DNA from: SLQH01 sp964612995
GTDB taxonomy: Bacteria; Planctomycetota; UBA11346
Length of the DNA: 47,791 nucleotides
NCBI GenBank assembly: GCA_964612995.1
Contig: CAZTGE010000013.1
Coordinates: forward strand, 1 to 47,791
Reading direction: 5' to 3'
Part shown: in pieces, positions 45,503 through 47,791 of the stretch
Layout: every line of letters begins with the position of its first letter
Position numbering within the stretch: position 1 is the stretch's first letter
Notes under the pieces: generated by a model
What the model was told of the DNA's origin: nothing
The model's input: only the letters and a program-made list of their open reading frames with translations
Database searches by the model: none
Made by a program: the position numbers and the translations under genes

Positions 45503-47791
45503 CAATTACTCCCTGCGGGGACACCATGGACGATCAGGGTCACCGGCTGGGCGGTGGCGCGCAGGTCGGCTGTGTCGATCGCCACCAGGAAGAAGGAATG
45601 AATTGTAGTGATGCTGGAGTCGCCGCCATCCCAGGAGAGGCGTGCCTGCGGCGTTCCGCCAGCCGTGCTCGTATCGGTCAGCGCCATGCCCTGTGGCGGC
45701 GTACCGGCAAGGCGGTAGATCGCCGATCCAGTGAGACTGTCGGTTGCGAGGTCGACCTGCGCCGACAGATGCAGGCCGCCTTGGTGGACCAAGGGGGGGT
45801 CGGACACGATTCGCGGCTGGGAATCATCACTGCCGGTCACGCGCATGGTGTAGGCGCGCGTTGTCAGGTTGTATCCGCTCGAATCCGCGAACACCTCACT
45901 CCAGGTGACATCATCGGGGGCATCGGTGACCGCGATGATGATCGTGTCGTCGCCGCCGAGACGTCCGGGGCGATATTCCAGCCAAGGTTGATCATCGGGC
46001 ACGAGGGCAGAGCCGAAAGTGCCGGTCGAATCCGGGTGGAGCGTGTAACGGAGTGCGCGATCCTCTGGATCGCGCGCTGCGAGCGCGGCTGAGAAGACGA
46101 CGCCCCCAGGGACCGCGATGGCCGGCACGTCGAAACCAACGATGGCGACGGCATCGGGCGGATCATCGGTCGCGACGATGGTCATTGCAGCGGTCGCGAT
46201 CGTACTGTACTCGCCATCCGACAAGGTCACGGTCAGCGTGCGCAAACCGCTCGCGAGCGCGTCGCTGGAATTGCTGTAGCGCACGGCCTCAAGCACTTCT
46301 TCGACGTGTTCGTGGGTCGAAGCGGTCTCCAGTGAGATCAGGAGACGGGTGGGGTCATCCCCGTTCAGGATGGCGCCGATGATGCGGTCCTCGTCGGCTG
46401 TGGCCTCGGAATCGAGAATGAAGGCACTGGCCGTTTCGATTTCGATGCCCGCTCCGGAATCATCGATGAACAGCCGATCGCCCGGACGTCCACCGTCGGC
46501 GAACGTGATGATCAGCGAGCCGCCATCAAGGGAGTCGGTATCCGGGTCGCTGACCGTAGCCTCGTCGGGTGCGATGATGGCCATGGCGCTCGTGGACTGC
46601 TCGATGAACACAGGTGGCGTTGCCTGGTCGATCGTCAACGTGGGAGAGCGGTTCTTGCGGTCGCGCTCGATTGTCAACCAGTAGACTGTCGATTCGCGCC
46701 CATCAGGATCGGCGATGCGGATGGAGAAGCGATCGATACCGCTGTCGTCGCGGTTACGGGTGTAGGTGACGGACCCGGTCGCGAGATCCGCTTCGGTGAA
46801 CGATGTTGAGGAGAGAGTCCCTGCTGCGGGCGCGGTATCGACTACGATGGAGAGCTCTGCACTCGGATACAGCGAACTCATGGGCTGGAGGTCGTCCAGA
46901 TTCAAGGCTGCGCTGTCGGCCTCTGCCAACGCAAGCGAGAGATCGCCCGCGGCCCAGGGGGTGCCGGCATCGGAGGTGAAGAAATTCCAGGTGTGCGGAG
47001 AATCGATCCTGGCGAGCGGGTTGCCTGCCCTGTCTGCGATGGCTCCTGTGAAGGTGGTGAGGTGGTAGCCTTGGCGTGGCTCGAGTGGAGTGGCCGCGAT
47101 GCTCACTGTATGACTGATCGATGGAGCCGCGTGGATGACCTCATCGGTGATCGACGTAGCGCCGGCGTACAACCGTAGCGCGGGCGCTGCGGACAGATAT
47201 ACCGCTTCATCGAAAACCATCTGCAAAGAGGCCTGGTCTGGGCTCACGCTGGCGTTGTCGGCGGGCACGCAGACAGCAGGCTGCAACCGGGGAGCCGTCA
47301 GATCGATTGTGACCGCGAGCGGAAGGGAGGTCTGACTGCTGTTGCCTGCCGCATCGGTAGCGTCAAGGCTGACGGAATGCACGCCCTCCGTAAGTTCCGG
47401 TGTGGTGATAGCCCAGGAACCGTCGACCCCATCGGCCACGGTGGACCCGAGGGGATCCCCGTTTCCAGACAATTGTACGTTCGCTCCCGGTTCGGTCGAG
47501 CCGATGAAGATCGGTGTGCGCTCGTTGGTGATATCGTCATCGTCTGCGCTACCCGTGTCGCTGACTGAGGCAAGGTCGGGGGCGTTCGGACGGCCCGGTG
47601 GCGCGGTATCGCGCGTGAGCGACAGTCCGACGGATGCTGTGCTCGTGTTGCCGGCGGCATCGGTCGCGGTGGCGGTGATGGGGTAGGTGCCATCGACCAG
47701 GCTGGAGAGATCGGCGGTCAGCGTCCAGTCGCCGCTGCCATCGGCTGTGCCGGTCGCGATCGCGGTGGCGCCGACGAACAGCTGGATGGTC
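45502..47791 (-). CDS. Large Ig-like repeat surface protein, 5' end beyond the window
   Basis: An open frame continues without a stop from 45502 to the window end (at least 763 residues), so the N terminus is missing. Bacterial Ig-like (Big) repeats are visible near the edge: VDGTYPITATATDAAGNTS, a SDTGSADDDDITNERTPIF linker typical of these repeats, then EGVHSVSLDATDAAGNSSQ. These are followed by an SbsA-like Ig domain (DNASVSPDQASLQMVFDEAV) and CSPG/cadherin-like domains (LRTLTVTLSDGEYSTIATAA). Asp-rich linkers suggest calcium binding. It is probably a large adhesin or matrix protein; the total size is unknown. Confidence 0.8.
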   Translation of the reverse strand, partial: TIQLFVGATAIATGTADGSGDWTLTADLSSLVDGTYPITATATDAAGNTSTASVGLSLTRDTAPPGRPNAPDLASVSDTGSADDDDITNERTPIFIGSTEPGANVQLSGNGDPLGSTVADGVDGSWAITTPELTEGVHSVSLDATDAAGNSSQTSLPLAVTIDLTAPRLQPAVCVPADNASVSPDQASLQMVFDEAVYLSAAPALRLYAGATSITDEVIHAAPSISHTVSIAATPLEPRQGYHLTTFTGAIADRAGNPLARIDSPHTWNFFTSDAGTPWAAGDLSLALAEADSAALNLDDLQPMSSLYPSAELSIVVDTAPAAGTLSSTSFTEADLATGSVTYTRNRDDSGIDRFSIRIADPDGRESTVYWLTIERDRKNRSPTLTIDQATPPVFIEQSTSAMAIIAPDEATVSDPDTDSLDGGSLIITFADGGRPGDRLFIDDSGAGIEIETASAFILDSEATADEDRIIGAILNGDDPTRLLISLETASTHEHVEEVLEAVRYSNSSDALASGLRTLTVTLSDGEYSTIATAAMTIVATDDPPDAVAIVGFDVPAIAVPGGVVFSAALAARDPEDRALRYTLHPDSTGTFGSALVPDDQPWLEYRPGRLGGDDTIIIAVTDAPDDVTWSEVFADSSGYNLTTRAYTMRVTGSDDSQPRIVSDPPLVHQGGLHLSAQVDLATDSLTGSAIYRLAGTPPQGMALTDTSTAGGTPQARLSWDGGDSSITTIHSFFLVAIDTADLRATAQPVTLIVHGVPAGSN

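Overview
The window is a high-GC (visually about 65%) stretch of a diderm bacterial chromosome. GTG starts and 1-4 base start/stop overlaps are frequent. The outer-membrane proteins, lipoproteins and a complete contractile type VI secretion system (T6SS) show a Gram-negative envelope. Eukaryotic-like Ser/Thr kinases, a kinase fused to a formylglycine-generating-enzyme-like domain, DUF2169/pentapeptide/DUF3540/DUF4150 T6SS accessory genes and large Ig-like surface proteins fit Planctomycetota, Myxococcota or a related group. I cannot fix the phylum from sequence reading alone.

Layout. (1) 1-424: about 2.5 tandem copies of a 172-bp unit made of nested inverted repeats; the array is cut by the window edge. 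(2) 465-2796, minus strand: an SPFH/SHOCT membrane-associated protein and an enolase-superfamily protein whose KxK catalytic site is not conserved. (3) 2998-6317, plus: a translationally coupled pair, a transmembrane pseudokinase with a CsgG-like periplasmic region and a lipoprotein with a second CsgG-like region. (4) 6333-8214, minus: a FadL/PorV-like outer-membrane barrel and an XRE-type regulator. (5) 8623-35514, plus: an uninterrupted T6SS run of about 27 kb in the order tssJ-K-L-M-A-B-C-hcp-E-F-G-H(clpV)-vgrG, then DUF2169-pentapeptide, pentapeptide, DUF3540, DUF4150 (PAAR-like), a proteasome/HslV-like Ntn-hydrolase and a periplasmic binding protein. (6) 35540-41157, minus: a 1584-residue receptor Ser/Thr kinase with an FGE-like domain, coupled to a FliG-C-like gene. 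Diverging from it (41390-43498) is a second Ser/Thr kinase with a C-terminal FHA domain. (7) 43508-47791, minus: two secreted multi-domain Ig/cadherin-like proteins, the upstream one running off the window.

How they may work together. TssJLM form the membrane complex, TssKEFG and TssA the baseplate and cap, TssBC the sheath, Hcp the tube, VgrG plus DUF4150 the spike, and ClpV recycles the sheath. The kinase/FHA pair next door is the expected place for threonine-phosphorylation control of firing. The kinase carries five copies of a W-x-G-x-E-x-T-I motif in a disordered N-terminal region, and these are plausible phosphothreonine docking sites for the neighbouring FHA domain.

The most unusual item is the Ntn-hydrolase-like gene at 33546-34319. 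Its Thr directly after the start, its Asp17 and a Lys in a GK-V-F context match the proteasome/HslV active-site layout, and it overlaps the PAAR-like gene by four bases. It may be a T6SS-linked protease or effector of a kind I do not know to be described.
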